From an uncultured Dehalococcoidia bacterium (GTDB lineage Bacteria > Chloroflexota > Dehalococcoidia > Lucifugimonadales > UBA3495): a DNA stretch of 64,000 nucleotides. The DNA is taken from NCBI GenBank assembly GCA_951812625.1, contig CATOSP010000001.1, positions 1-64,000 on the forward strand, in the 5' to 3' direction. Numbering within the stretch: the stretch's first letter is position 1; each line of letters opens with the position of its first letter. The notes beneath the pieces were generated by a model. That model was not told the DNA's origin. It was given only the letters and a program-made list of their open reading frames with translations, and ran no database searches. This document shows, in pieces, positions 1-8,846 of this stretch. The translations under genes and the position numbers were made by a program.

Positions 1-38
1 CCCACTTCGACCTGTATGGCATCCGGCGCATGTGGTAG
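1..38 (+). CDS. C-terminal tail of an unidentified upstream gene (partial)
   Basis: The frame starting at base 3 reads HFDLYGIRRMW and stops at TAG (36-38), 32 bases before the next start codon. This is what the end of an upstream gene in the same transcription unit would look like. Only about 12 residues are visible, so no function can be given and the frame could be chance. Confidence 0.3.
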   Translation, partial: HFDLYGIRRMW

Positions 39-70
39 CATTGTGTTCCATCTCTCTGGGGAGGTCCGAA

Positions 71-1259
71 ATGCAGGCCCTGGAAGGCGTGAAAGTCGTT
101 GAGGTAGCCCAGGTCTGGGCGGCCCCGGGGGCGGGTATGTATCTCGCCGACCAGGGAGCAGATGTAATCAAGATTGAGCCGCCCTGGGGAGACGACGCCC
201 GGCGCGTTTTTACCCAGCCGCCGTTGCCCGATGGGGAAAGCCGGTCGTTTCTCCCTCTCAACCGCAACAAGCGGGGCATAGCCGTAGACATCTCCAGCCC
301 GGAGGGACAGGACATCGTCTACAGGTTGGTAGACGAGTCTGACGTTTTCATCCACAACTTCCGCCCCGAGGTCGGGGAGAAACTGGGCTACGACTACAAC
401 TCCCTGAACCAACGCAATCCCCGGCTCATATATGCCGCAGTGTCGGCCTTCGGGACGGAAGGCCCCTACGCCAACCGGCGCGGCTACGACCTGCTTTTCC
501 AGTCGCTTTCAGGCATTCTCAGCAAGAGGCGCGATGAGGAAGGTGTCCCCATATCCAGCGGAGTGTGGGTCGCGGATTCTTCCGCGCCGATCGCCCTGGC
601 TTACGGCATCTCGCTGGCGCTCCTTGCACGCCACCGCTCTGGCCGGGGGCAAAGGGTAGAGACCTCCCTGCTCCACATGGCGTTGGCAATGCAGACTGTG
701 GACCTCGTCCGCACAGCCGCCGAGACTTCACAGGGAGGCGATACCGATTTCTCCCGTCAGGCGCTGTACTCCCCCCTACCGTTGCCAGGACGGGGGGTTC
801 GTGATCATGGTAGTGTTGAGCGACCAGCAATTCGCCGGGCTGTGCCGCGCACTGGACCTGGAACACCTGCTGTCCGACGTCGACTACTCCGACAATCTGA
901 AGCGGGCGCAGAAGAGTGCGGAGCTTCACGAGCTAATCTCCGGCATTCTCTCCACCCGGCCCAGGGACCACTGGCTGCGGGTACTTGAGGACGCAGACGT
1001 GCCAGCGGCGCCGGTGCTGGAGCGGGACGAGATTTTTGACCATCCGCAGGTCGCGGCCAACCGAATGCTTACCGTGCAGGACCACTCACAGGCGGGAGCA
1101 GTGAACATGGTGAACATCCCCGTGCGGCTCTCTGACACTCCCGGGAGCTTGAGGTCTCCCGCTCCGGTCCTGGGCCAGCACACCGGAGAAGTGCTGCGCG
1201 AGCTGGGTTTTGACGACGAAGCAATCAACCGGCTCCGGGCCGAGAATGTGATAGGCTGA
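71..1259 (+). pseudogene. CaiB/BaiF family CoA-transferase, split by a single-base frameshift
   Basis: Type III CoA-transferases move CoA between carboxylic acids in the cytoplasm. The first part (MQALEGVKVVEVAQVWAAPG, then GADVIKIEPPWGDDARR) is the usual N-terminal Rossmann-like half, and the second (FVIMVVLSDQQFAGLCRALD to the stop at 1259) the usual C-terminal half. The start at 71 follows GGGGAGG six bases upstream. The frame breaks at a run of six C (771-776): removing one C restores YSPYRCQDGGFVIMVV, a normal family junction. The rest shows no decay, so this is either a very recent null allele or a homopolymer sequencing error. Restored length is about 396 residues, normal for the family. 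The substrate cannot be told from sequence. Confidence 0.85.
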
Positions 1260-1276
1260 CAAACAGCCAACTTCCT

Positions 1277-2014
1277 ATGCAAACTCGCCCCAATACTGAC
1301 CCGGTCCCCTGCGCCAACTGCGGCTCGATCAACGAACCGTCCGCCCGCTTCTGTGGACAATGTGGCTCGGAGCTTGCGGTTCCAACAGTCCGCGATGCGC
1401 TGCCTCGCCCGGTTATGGCCCTCGACCGGGACTCGTCCTACCTTATACCCGGCCAACGGATCGTCGTGATGATGGCCCTGTCCTCGGGCCTGTACTTCTT
1501 CTACTGGCTCTACGTCACCTGGAAGCAATACCAGGAACACACTGGGGATGAGGTGTATCCTGTGTGGCACGCCCTTACCCGGCTTGTTCCTGTGTACGGC
1601 CTGTTCCGCATCTATGCCCACATGAAGGCTTTCCGGGACCTCATGGGTTCCGCCAACATTGCATCTTCCATTCTTCCCGGACCCGTAGTCGGCATCGTGC
1701 TGGTGTCGGACCTTCTTAACCTGATGGCATTGGCATTGAACGGAGCATTCTCAGGGGAACCGGCCTCGCAGGCGATGTCCAACCTCGCCCTCGTCGTCAA
1801 CATTCTTTCCCTGGCCTTTCAGGCCGGCATACTGTTGGTGGTCCAGCGGAACCTGAACAGCTACTGGCTCCATGTGAACGGAGCGCCGCTGCCTCCGGCA
1901 AGGTTCGGCACCGGGGAAATAGTGCTCGCCGCCGTTGGGACTGCCGGGTGGATGCTAACCGCCGCTCTACTGTTTGGGTACATCGACCCCGCCACTATGG
2001 GACAGACTCCCTGA
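1277..2014 (+). CDS. zinc-ribbon multi-pass membrane protein (DUF4234-like)
   Basis: 245 residues. The N-terminus has a double CxxC zinc ribbon (CANCG near residue 12 and CGQCG near residue 27). The body is a multi-pass membrane domain with segments near LYFFYWLYVTWKQY, the ILPGPVVGIVLVSDLLNLMAL stretch, a further helix around ILSLAFQAGILLVV and a C-terminal helix. The LYFFYWLYV and AFRDLM context resembles DUF4234, whose function is unknown. It starts 17 bases after the CoA-transferase stop and is probably co-transcribed. The family call is from motif memory. Confidence 0.7.
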   Translation: MQTRPNTDPVPCANCGSINEPSARFCGQCGSELAVPTVRDALPRPVMALDRDSSYLIPGQRIVVMMALSSGLYFFYWLYVTWKQYQEHTGDEVYPVWHALTRLVPVYGLFRIYAHMKAFRDLMGSANIASSILPGPVVGIVLVSDLLNLMALALNGAFSGEPASQAMSNLALVVNILSLAFQAGILLVVQRNLNSYWLHVNGAPLPPARFGTGEIVLAAVGTAGWMLTAALLFGYIDPATMGQTP

Positions 2015-2193
2015 TCACTACGGCCAACCTGCGACGTGCCATTGGCATGGCCTCGAAACTGCCGGCAGCACGATTGACTCTCCTCTACACGCAAAGGTAT
2101 CCTTGTCGAGGCGGTGCCACACCGGGTCAGGTCGATAAAGGATGACCAGCGCAGCCCGGCCCACCCCATCCAACCGCGTCGGCGGAGGGTGAC

Positions 2194-3957
2194 TTGACTT
2201 CCCAAGTGACGACCCCCGGTGTAGTCCGCGAACGAAACGTCATGGTTCCCATGCGTGACGGCGTGGGCCTCGCGTGCGACGTTGTCCGCCCCGACGCTCC
2301 GGGCAGGTACCCGGTGCTGGTAACCCGCGGACCCTACGGCAAGGACGGATACGTCGGCAACCCTGACCATTCCATGTGGTACTTCTCCAGCCGGGGCTAC
2401 GTGGTGGTAAGCCAGGACTGCCGCGCCCGCTTCGAGTCGGAAGGGGAAAACTACAATCCACTGTTCCAGGAAGTCCAGGACGGCTACGATACGGTGGAAT
2501 GGGCTGCGCGCCAGCCATGGTCCAACGGACGGGTAGGCACCACCGGGCAGTCCTACCTCGGCGCGACCCAGTACACTCTGGCCACGAACAGCCCGCTTCC
2601 TCCACACCTGCAGACGATGGCCCCGGTTTCGGCCTCTTCCGACTTCCACCAGAGCTGGGTCTACCACACGGGTGGAGCGATGGAATGGGGCTGGATGGTG
2701 CCCTACGCTATCCACAAGGGACGCAACACACTGGAGAGGCTGGGCCGCACCGACCTGCTGGAGAAAGTCGATGAGTACCTGCTGCCAGCGGACAACTTCG
2801 CCCAACCGTTGACCGACGAATGGTTCCGCCATCTGCCACTGAGCGACTGGGTCGGTCTGCTGAAGGAAACGGCTCCCTACTTCCAGGAGTACCTGGACAA
2901 CGAGCAGGACGGCCCATACTGGTGGGGCATCAACCTGAATCGGCACCTGTCGGGCATAACCATTCCGATGTTCCACGTTAGTTCCTGGTACGACATCTTC
3001 CTGGAAGGTGCGCTGAACGCATATAGCGGCATCCGTGAAAAGGGCGGCAGCCAACTCGCGCGGGACAATCAGAAGCTGCTGGTGGGCCCCTGGGCGCACA
3101 TCCGCCCCTATACCGGGCCGACATCCGGCGATACCGGGGACATAGACTTCGGAGAAGATGCCCGGATTGAACTGCACGAATACCTGTTGCGCTGGTTCGA
3201 CTGGTGGCTGAAAGACCAAGACACAGGCATCATGGACGACCCGCCGGTCTACCTGTTCGTAATGGGCGAAAACCGCTGGCGCTACGAAAACGAATGGCCG
3301 CTGGCACGCACCCATTACACCCGCTACTACCTGCACTCAGATGGTCCGGCCAACACCCGCCACGGCTCCGGGACTCTCTCCACCGTGCCTCCCGGTGAAG
3401 AGTCCGCAGACTCTTACATATACGACCCCCATGACCCGGTCCCGACGCGACGGGGCAACACACTGATCATTCCCCACGGCGTCGCGGACCAGCGCGAAGT
3501 GGAGGACCGCCAGGACGTGCTGGTCTACACCTCTGAGCCACTAGACCGGGACATGGAGATTACCGGCCCAATCAGCGTCCGCCTGTTCGCTGCGTCCAGT
3601 GCGGTGGACACTGATTTCACGGCCAAACTGGTGGACGTCAGGCCGGACGGTTACGCCCATAACCTGCAGGACGGAATAGTCCGCGCCCGTTACAGGACAT
3701 CTGAGTCGCAACCATCACCCATCACTTCGGGCCGGGTCCACGATTACACCATTGACCTTTGGGCTACCAGCCATGTTGTTCGAGCCGGTCACCGGCTAAG
3801 GGTGGAGATCTCCAGCAGCAACTTCCCCCGCTTCGACCGCAACCCCAATACCGGGGCGCCCATCGGCCAGGACTCGCGCCTCGAGACTGCCCGGCAGGAA
3901 GTCCACCACTCGGCGGCACACCCTTCCCACATCCTTCTGCCGGTGATACCCAGGTAG
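2194..3957 (+). CDS. CocE/NonD family serine hydrolase (S15 X-Pro dipeptidyl-peptidase-like)
   Basis: 587 residues, the usual family length. The nucleophile elbow GQSYLG (about residue 117) sits in an alpha/beta-hydrolase core, followed by the helical lid and, in the C-terminal third, the jelly-roll domain of this family (TGPISVRLFAASSAVDTDFT, HRLRVEISSSNFPRFDRNPN). GPWAH (about residue 300) carries the presumed catalytic His. The family cleaves acyl, ester or amide bonds of varied substrates, cocaine esterase being one member; the substrate here is unknown. No signal peptide is seen. TTG at 2194 is taken as start because a GGAGG-like site lies just upstream and the family alignment begins a few residues in. 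Confidence 0.88.
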   Translation: MTSQVTTPGVVRERNVMVPMRDGVGLACDVVRPDAPGRYPVLVTRGPYGKDGYVGNPDHSMWYFSSRGYVVVSQDCRARFESEGENYNPLFQEVQDGYDTVEWAARQPWSNGRVGTTGQSYLGATQYTLATNSPLPPHLQTMAPVSASSDFHQSWVYHTGGAMEWGWMVPYAIHKGRNTLERLGRTDLLEKVDEYLLPADNFAQPLTDEWFRHLPLSDWVGLLKETAPYFQEYLDNEQDGPYWWGINLNRHLSGITIPMFHVSSWYDIFLEGALNAYSGIREKGGSQLARDNQKLLVGPWAHIRPYTGPTSGDTGDIDFGEDARIELHEYLLRWFDWWLKDQDTGIMDDPPVYLFVMGENRWRYENEWPLARTHYTRYYLHSDGPANTRHGSGTLSTVPPGEESADSYIYDPHDPVPTRRGNTLIIPHGVADQREVEDRQDVLVYTSEPLDRDMEITGPISVRLFAASSAVDTDFTAKLVDVRPDGYAHNLQDGIVRARYRTSESQPSPITSGRVHDYTIDLWATSHVVRAGHRLRVEISSSNFPRFDRNPNTGAPIGQDSRLETARQEVHHSAAHPSHILLPVIPR

Positions 3958-4040
3958 CCCGCTGCCGCGAACAGTCCCCGGCGGGCCGGGAACACAGCCA
4001 CCAGCGAGCAATACATCCGGAACAGGAGGTATAGACCAAC

Positions 4041-4505
4041 ATGCCCGCAATCGACCGCGTTCTGACCGATGATCAGATGACGCTGCTCACCGCAGTCGTG
4101 GACCGCATCATCCCGCAGAGCGAGGATATGCCCAGTGCGTCCGAAACAGGGTCAACGGACTTCATCGAGGGTGTTCTGGTCGCCCAGACACCGCTGCGGA
4201 GGCTATTCATCGAAGGGCTGGCCCAGATTGAGATAGCGGCCTCCCGGACCGGCGACGGGGGTTTCGGGACTCTCTCCGGAGAAGCCCAGAACCTAGCCCT
4301 GCGGGAAGTTGAATCCTCCAACGCAGGTTTCTTCGACGAGTTAGTGCGCCAGACCTACAACGGCTACTACACCAATCCGGATGTATTCCGGAAGCTGGGC
4401 ATTCCGGAGAGTTCCGACCCCGGCTCGGGGAGGCAACCTGAATTGCTCGACGTTTCCCTGCTGGAGAAACAGCGGCAACGTTCGCCCTTCTGGAGACCGA
4501 TTTAG
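4041..4505 (+). CDS. gluconate 2-dehydrogenase subunit 3-like protein
   Basis: 154 residues. The pattern LTDDQMTLLTAVVDRIIPQS followed by FIEGVLVAQTPLRRLFIEGL and a C-terminal TYNGYYTNPDVFRKLG is that of the small gamma/subunit 3 family, which escorts and anchors membrane-bound GMC-type dehydrogenases. The expected FAD-containing GMC subunit is absent from the surroundings, so this is an orphan copy or partners with a subunit elsewhere. No Tat signal peptide, often present in this family, is visible; the start follows GGAGG (AACAGGAGGTATAG). It lies about 80 bases after the CocE hydrolase. Confidence 0.75.
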   Translation: MPAIDRVLTDDQMTLLTAVVDRIIPQSEDMPSASETGSTDFIEGVLVAQTPLRRLFIEGLAQIEIAASRTGDGGFGTLSGEAQNLALREVESSNAGFFDELVRQTYNGYYTNPDVFRKLGIPESSDPGSGRQPELLDVSLLEKQRQRSPFWRPI

Positions 4506-4593
4506 CGACAGGCAACGACATGCCATGAACCGAGGTCCGCACTCCAGGAGACCCCGGCGGCCGCCGCCCGCCCTAAATCGAGGGGGACATCCG

Positions 4594-4959
4594 ATGGTGA
4601 GGGCAGACTTCGACCAGCGACTGAACGTCCTGGAACGGGAAATCGGCATGTTGGCCGAAATCGTCGGCCGTGCTGTCCAAAGGGCAGTCGACGCACTCAA
4701 GAGCCGGGACCTGGACGCATCGCAACGAGTGGTCCATGAGGACGACTTAATTGCCCAGAAGCGCGTGGAGATTGAGGACAGGTTCGTTGATCTGATCGCC
4801 ACTCAGTAGCCCATGGGCGTAGACCTTCGCGTCATTATTTCCCTCCTGCACATAGTCAACGAACTGGAGCGCATCGCGGACCGGGCGACGAACATCGCCG
4901 AACGGGTCATATTCCTGGTCACGGGCAGGATGGTGGAAGGCAAGGCCTGGACTTTCTAA
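4594..4959 (+). pseudogene. phoU: single-domain PhoU-like protein interrupted by an in-frame TAG
   Basis: From ATG 4594 the frame reads one PhoU helical domain: FDQRLNVLEREIGMLAEIVG, then VHEDDLIAQKRVEIEDRFVDLIATQ, a TAG at 4807-4809, then PMGVDLRVIISLLHIVNELE and IADRATNIAERVIFLVTG to TAA at 4959. In PhoU proteins the junction is normally TQQPMAxDLR, so the TAG replaces a Gln codon (CAG to TAG, one transition). Full PhoU is about 220 residues with two repeats; this is one repeat of about 121. PhoU dampens PstSCAB/PhoR signalling, but no pst or phoB/R genes are nearby. TAG recoding is unlikely because many neighbouring genes end in TAG. Confidence 0.7.
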
Positions 4960-5033
4960 CCTGCTCTCCGTCGCTCTGGTTCATCCCGTCTCCCCACCAG
5001 CGAGAGGCCCGGTAGGTCGCTCCGCCGTACGTC

Positions 5034-5939
5034 TCAGACGCTGAACGCCAGTTGCAACTGGCGCTGCGGCTGGGACATCTTCTTGGTGGGTTCCATAGTG
5101 GGCAGTCCCCAACTGGCGCGGGCATCATCCACGATCTTCATCACCTGGGCCGTGTACTCCTGGGGAGCGTAGGTCTTCCGATACAACTTCGCGTATGCCG
5201 GGGAGAGGTGGGGGTAAGCCTCCCGCAACATGGGCATGAACCACTCCTTTGAACCCGGCTTCAGGAACAGCACATTAGCCCCTATGAATTGGGCCTTGTG
5301 CTGCGCCGCTGCAGCGGCCACCTCGTGGATGCTCTCGGAACTGTCGGAGATACCCGGAATCAAGGGGGCCATCATCACCCCGGCTGGGACTCCATGCTCC
5401 ACCAGGAATTGCATCGCCTCCATGCGGGCCACCGGGCTGGGAGTCCCAGGCTCGGTTGTCTTCCACACCTTCTCGTCAACACTTCCGATGCTGAAGTTGA
5501 CCCGGACGTCGGCCACACGGCGCAGTTCCCGGAGCGCATCCACGTCTCTCTTCACGAGCACACCCTTGGTCGTGATGGATGCGGGGTTCTCAAGATCGCA
5601 CAGCACATCAATGATGCTTCGAGTCAAGCGGTACTCGGCCTCGGCAGGCTCGTAAGGGTCGGATGCGGTGCCGATGGCTATGCCTTCTCCTCTCCAGCTT
5701 GGCCGCTTCAACTCCTTTCGCAGCACCTCAGGGGCGTTGACCTTGGCGAACACCCGCTGCTCGAACTCCCTGCCGGCGTCCAGACCCCAGAACTCATGGG
5801 TTGGCCGAGCGTAGCAATAACGGCAAGCATGGCGGCATCCCCGGTAGGGGTTGAGCGTCCAGCGGAAGGGAAAGTTTGGGATGTCCAGCTTGTTGAGCAA
5901 TGACTTGCATTGGATTTCCTGTACATCTGCGCCTGCCAT
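5034..5939 (-). CDS. SPL-like (Rv2578c-type) radical SAM protein
   Basis: 301 residues. PYRGCRHACRYCYARPTHEF carries the radical-SAM CxxxCxxC motif (Cys35, Cys39, Cys42) that binds a 4Fe-4S cluster and S-adenosylmethionine. DPYEPAEAEYRLTRSIIDVL and GVPAGVMMAPLIPGISDS are typical of the spore-photoproduct-lyase-like Rv2578c/Elp3-related family. The reaction is not established; a nucleic-acid-related function is often assumed. It is a single-gene unit on the minus strand, with an AT-richer stretch upstream (5950-6040) that could hold its promoter. Confidence 0.85.
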   Translation of the reverse strand: MAGADVQEIQCKSLLNKLDIPNFPFRWTLNPYRGCRHACRYCYARPTHEFWGLDAGREFEQRVFAKVNAPEVLRKELKRPSWRGEGIAIGTASDPYEPAEAEYRLTRSIIDVLCDLENPASITTKGVLVKRDVDALRELRRVADVRVNFSIGSVDEKVWKTTEPGTPSPVARMEAMQFLVEHGVPAGVMMAPLIPGISDSSESIHEVAAAAAQHKAQFIGANVLFLKPGSKEWFMPMLREAYPHLSPAYAKLYRKTYAPQEYTAQVMKIVDDARASWGLPTMEPTKKMSQPQRQLQLAFSV

Positions 5940-6263
5940 CTCGCGCCTCCTTGGACGTGGCCTGTTGGACCGTATGTTCTAATGATAGACGCGAGCTGAG
6001 GGTACTATCAATGGGCAAGTGTCAGTAGTGTGACAATTTTCCAACGGTATTTGGGGCAGTTACTCGCCTGGTGTTCCGGCATCAGTGGCATCGGGACACG
6101 GAGGCAGCCGAGAGGGGAACCACTGTGGTTCTACAAGCCCGGTTGGCTTTCGAACTTCGGGGGACACCGGGCACCATATTGCCGGGGGGAGTCTGGTCGA
6201 GGGACGAGCGGCGGTGTGGAGTACAGAGGTCCCGGAAGTGGAAGGGTTTAGAGAAGCAGGGAG
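5940..6263 (+). other. 324-base gap without a convincing gene
   Basis: The upstream region of the radical SAM gene occupies roughly the first 100 bases. Short plus-strand frames (6030-6283) have no recognisable motif. The stretch is GC-rich and could fold, but I see no known RNA family. Confidence 0.4.
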
Positions 6264-6611
6264 TTAGCGGTAGAGAGGCTTGAAGAAGCTGTGCAGGTAG
6301 TTGCGCTGGTGTGCCCAGGAGTGGGCACGCTTGACCACCACATCAGGGATCACCTCGGCCCGGCGGTGGGTTATGCGCATAGTTTCGTACCGGCTGAGTT
6401 CCGGTGGCGCGTCAGCGGTGAAAATGACCTCGCACTCCTGGGCTTCCAGGAAGGTCTTCAGTCCGGTATATCCCTTGGGGCGCGTGTTGGGCGTCTGGTA
6501 TATGTACAGCTCGGTGCAGCCAAGCAGTTCCTCAACGTGGTCCACACCAGTGCCGCGTCCACCGCCCTGCCGTCGTTGCCGCCGGTTTACCCCGAATCTT
6601 TCCAGGCTCAT
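6264..6611 (-). CDS. hypothetical protein
   Basis: 115 residues. No family is recognised. The minus-strand product (VDHVEELLGCTELYIYQTPN and ITHRRAEVIPDVVVKRAHSW) has a more protein-like composition than the overlapping plus-strand frames. The frame is open upstream to about 6660, so a non-ATG start is possible. The C-terminus is basic and aromatic (HSFFKPLYR). It sits alone between two unrelated genes and may be a remnant. Confidence 0.4.
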   Translation of the reverse strand: MSLERFGVNRRQRRQGGGRGTGVDHVEELLGCTELYIYQTPNTRPKGYTGLKTFLEAQECEVIFTADAPPELSRYETMRITHRRAEVIPDVVVKRAHSWAHQRNYLHSFFKPLYR

Positions 6612-6733
6612 GTTTTCCGGCCTGCTCTTGATCCCCGCCCAGTCTGTCTCAGTGACCCTGGGCTACATCCAAGAGAACGACCCAGGACTCGACCGACCTA
6701 GCGAGGCCGTGTTCCCCTCACAGGTAGGAGGGT

Positions 6734-6771
6734 TTTGTCCGATTGTAGCAGAGGGGCATTATTCGGACAAA
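6734..6771 (+). repeat. 9-bp inverted repeat upstream of lepB
   Basis: TTTGTCCGA at 6734-6742 is matched perfectly by TCGGACAAA at 6763-6771, with a 20-base gap. It lies about 130 bases before the lepB start and could be a hairpin in the leader or a binding site. Confidence 0.4.
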
Positions 6772-6904
6772 TGACGCTCGTAGTGCGTCTGGTTTCCCAT
6801 CATGTGGATGATATAATCTGCCGGTTGCCAGCAACGGCAGCAGTCCGTCCGGAATGCACATACCTGCCCGGTCACGGCAGGGTCAGCAACACACACAAGC
6901 ATCT

Positions 6905-7513
6905 ATGGACCGAGTACTCCGAGAGTTGCTGGAAGCGATCGTCCTCGCGGTGATCATCTTCCTGCTGATCCATTCCAGCGTCCGCAACTTCAAGGTGGAA
7001 GGTTCCAGCATGGACCCGACGCTGGAATCAGGCCAACACCTTATCGTCAACAAGCTTGTGTATTTCCAGTTGGATATGGACCGTCTCTCCCGCATCATAC
7101 CGTTCTGGCAATCCACGGCTACTGACGCACGATACGCTATCCATCCGCCCGAGCGCGGAGACGTGATCGTCTTCCACTTCCCCAGGGACACCAGCAAGGA
7201 CTTCGTAAAGCGGGTGGTAGGGCTGCCAGGCGAAGAGGTGGAAATCCGCCAAGGAGAAGTCTACATCGGCGGCCAACTCCTGCAAGAACCGTACCTCAGC
7301 CATATCGACACTTCCCGTACCAGCCCCACCACTCTTGGTGAAAAGGAATACTTCGTCCTCGGCGACAACCGGCGCACCAGCAACGACTCCCGGGTCTGGG
7401 GCCCGGTGCATGAGTCCCACGTGCTGGGCAAGGTATGGCTGGTCTACTGGCCCTTCTCGGATGCGCGGCTGGTCAGCAACATCGGAGAGCTTGTTCCACC
7501 CATACCTCGCTAA
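6905..7513 (+). CDS. lepB: signal peptidase I
   Basis: 202 residues from ATG 6905. It removes signal peptides from exported preproteins at the outer face of the cytoplasmic membrane. A single N-terminal membrane anchor (LEAIVLAVIIFLLIHSSV) is followed by the catalytic Ser motif GSSMDPTL (Ser35) and the general-base Lys motif KRVVGLPGE (Lys102). Box E, DNRRTSNDSRVWG, follows. The longer frame from 6854 adds residues ahead of the anchor that are not typical, so 6905 is preferred although its ribosome-binding site is weak. Confidence 0.92.
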   Translation: MDRVLRELLEAIVLAVIIFLLIHSSVRNFKVEGSSMDPTLESGQHLIVNKLVYFQLDMDRLSRIIPFWQSTATDARYAIHPPERGDVIVFHFPRDTSKDFVKRVVGLPGEEVEIRQGEVYIGGQLLQEPYLSHIDTSRTSPTTLGEKEYFVLGDNRRTSNDSRVWGPVHESHVLGKVWLVYWPFSDARLVSNIGELVPPIPR

Positions 7514-7555
7514 CAGACCCAGAATCCCGACTGTGTGCCGTCTGGTTATCCCGGT

Positions 7556-7885
7556 CTACGCCTGCTGGTTGGCCGGGCCAATCAGCACATCATCACCCTC
7601 TACACGGACCTGGTAGGTCTTCAGGTTCTCGTCCGCAGGCGGGGTCAGCACCTCTCCAGTGGTCACGTTGAAAGCCGCCCCGTGCAGTGGGCATTCGACT
7701 TCCTCACCGCTCAGGTCGCCTTCCGACAGGCTGGCCAATGCGTGGGTGCAGGTATCATCGCAAGCAAAAATCGTCCCATCGACGTTGACCAACAACACAG
7801 GCTCCGCGCCTACTTCGACTGCTTTCATGTCCCCAGGCCCCAACTCTCCCACGTCGGCAACCTTCACAAAGCCCTCTTCAGCCAT
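7556..7885 (-). CDS. Rieske 2Fe-2S ferredoxin-like protein
   Basis: 109 residues. It contains CTHALASLSEG followed about 20 residues later by CPLHGAAF, the CxH...CxxH ligands of a Rieske cluster. The small soluble form resembles NirD or dioxygenase ferredoxins, electron carriers for oxygenases or reductases. The start at 7885 is chosen because AAGGAGGAG lies immediately upstream; the ORF-track start at 7903 would put that site inside the coding region. No partner oxygenase or reductase is adjacent, so the electron acceptor is unknown. Confidence 0.88.
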   Translation of the reverse strand: MAEEGFVKVADVGELGPGDMKAVEVGAEPVLLVNVDGTIFACDDTCTHALASLSEGDLSGEEVECPLHGAAFNVTTGEVLTPPADENLKTYQVRVEGDDVLIGPANQQA

Positions 7886-8298
7886 AATCTCCTCCTTACA
7901 CACTTGCGGTCAGGGACCCGAACGTGTCCCTGAGACCCTGGCCCCAAAATCAAACGGGGTACATTATATGGCACGCTTCCCGGCGATGAAAAGCGGACGT
8001 CTACCTGCCGCACGCGGCAGGGTAGTGTTGCAAATTAGGTGGTCTCATCCTAGGGTCGCCTGCCGGAGCTACGCTACTGACACTTGCCCCTTGTATCTTG
8101 CCTGGAGTTGGGTAAACATTCAATTGAGGGTGTCCGGATGCGAGATCCAATCCGCCGACCGGGAGACGGACCCCATGCGTGCGGGCCAGTCCCGTACCGG
8201 TCATGGGGCGGTGGTCTCGCTGCCCGGGAATGTTCCACTCCAGATGAACTGTCCCGCACTCTCATTCTAACCCGGCCAATGCGACGGAATTCGCAAAA

Positions 8299-8342
8299 GT
8301 GAGCGGAAATGAGCGGATTTGAGCGGAAAAATGAAATTTTCC
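8299..8342 (-). repeat. dispersed intergenic repeat, unit A1 (divergent)
   Basis: Read on the minus strand: GGAAAATTTCATTTTTCCGC followed by TCAAATCCGCTCATTTCCGC. It is the same architecture as the other units but with CCGCTCA in place of CCGGACA in each sub-repeat. Confidence 0.6.
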
Positions 8343-8370
8343 TGCTCCAGTCCTCTTCAGCGGTGAGCGG

Positions 8371-8417
8371 GAATGTCCGGAAATGACCGCATTTGACCGG
8401 AAAAGCGAAATTTTTCC
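8371..8417 (-). repeat. dispersed intergenic repeat, unit A2
   Basis: Read on the minus strand: GGAAAAATTTCGCTTTTCCG then GTCAAATGCGGTCATTTCCG then GACATTC. Close to the copies at 19612, 19754 and 42711. Confidence 0.7.
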
Positions 8418-8599
8418 TGGAAGCCCTCCGGTCCACCGCACATCCTCACACGGAACGCTGCACACGTTGCAGGCCCCGGTGGACACTGCAAAAGTGGGAC
8501 GCCTATAATGGATGTTGGCGGTCTAGCGGACTGTGGTTGTCCCGGCAAGCGTCCACCATGCCGGGGGAATGACCGGTCCACCCACAGACCAGCCACCGC

Positions 8600-8688
8600 G
8601 GAGAGGTGCCGGAGTGGACGAACGGGCGCGACTGGAAATCGCGTAGGGGCCTTGCTTCTCGCGGGTTCGAATCCCGCCCTCTCCGCCA
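8600..8688 (+). tRNA. tRNA-Ser (anticodon GGA)
   Basis: The acceptor stem GGAGAGG (8600-8606) pairs with CCTCTCC (8678-8684), followed by discriminator G and an encoded CCA (8686-8688). The anticodon loop CTGGAAA between CGCGA and TCGCG gives anticodon GGA at 8634-8636. A long class II variable arm and the T-loop GGTTCGAATCC are present. An integrase remnant starts about 160 bases downstream, in keeping with use of this tRNA as an element attachment site. Confidence 0.95.
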
Positions 8689-8846
8689 CTTTCATGCCCT
8701 GTAACGTCCAATAAGGTCTCACAAATGTCGTGTGCGCACGCCTGAATGTTGAGACTGCGGCCTGAGCTCGTCCAGTAGCGTGCTGTAAAATACCACGACG
8801 TCTCGCTCTTTGTGTGGGAATATATGTGGGAACGGAGAGGACGTAC

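Larger units (their letters stand above)
7904..8599 (+). other. 696-base gene-poor stretch before tRNA-Ser, with two repeat units
   Basis: No supported gene. It holds two units of the dispersed CCGGACATT repeat family in inverted orientation (8299-8342 and 8371-8417). The remainder shows nothing recognisable. Confidence 0.6.

Noticed and set aside
1861-3336. 491-residue minus-strand ORF
   Set aside because: It lies antisense to the CocE hydrolase and has no motifs. Long antisense frames are expected opposite GC-rich genes.
5940-6290. Possible structured RNA in the GC-rich gap
   Set aside because: I could not match RNase P, SRP or tmRNA landmarks; calling it would be guesswork.
8299-8417. 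CRISPR array
   Set aside because: The short near-repeats are internal sub-units of the dispersed repeat, with no regular spacers and no cas genes.
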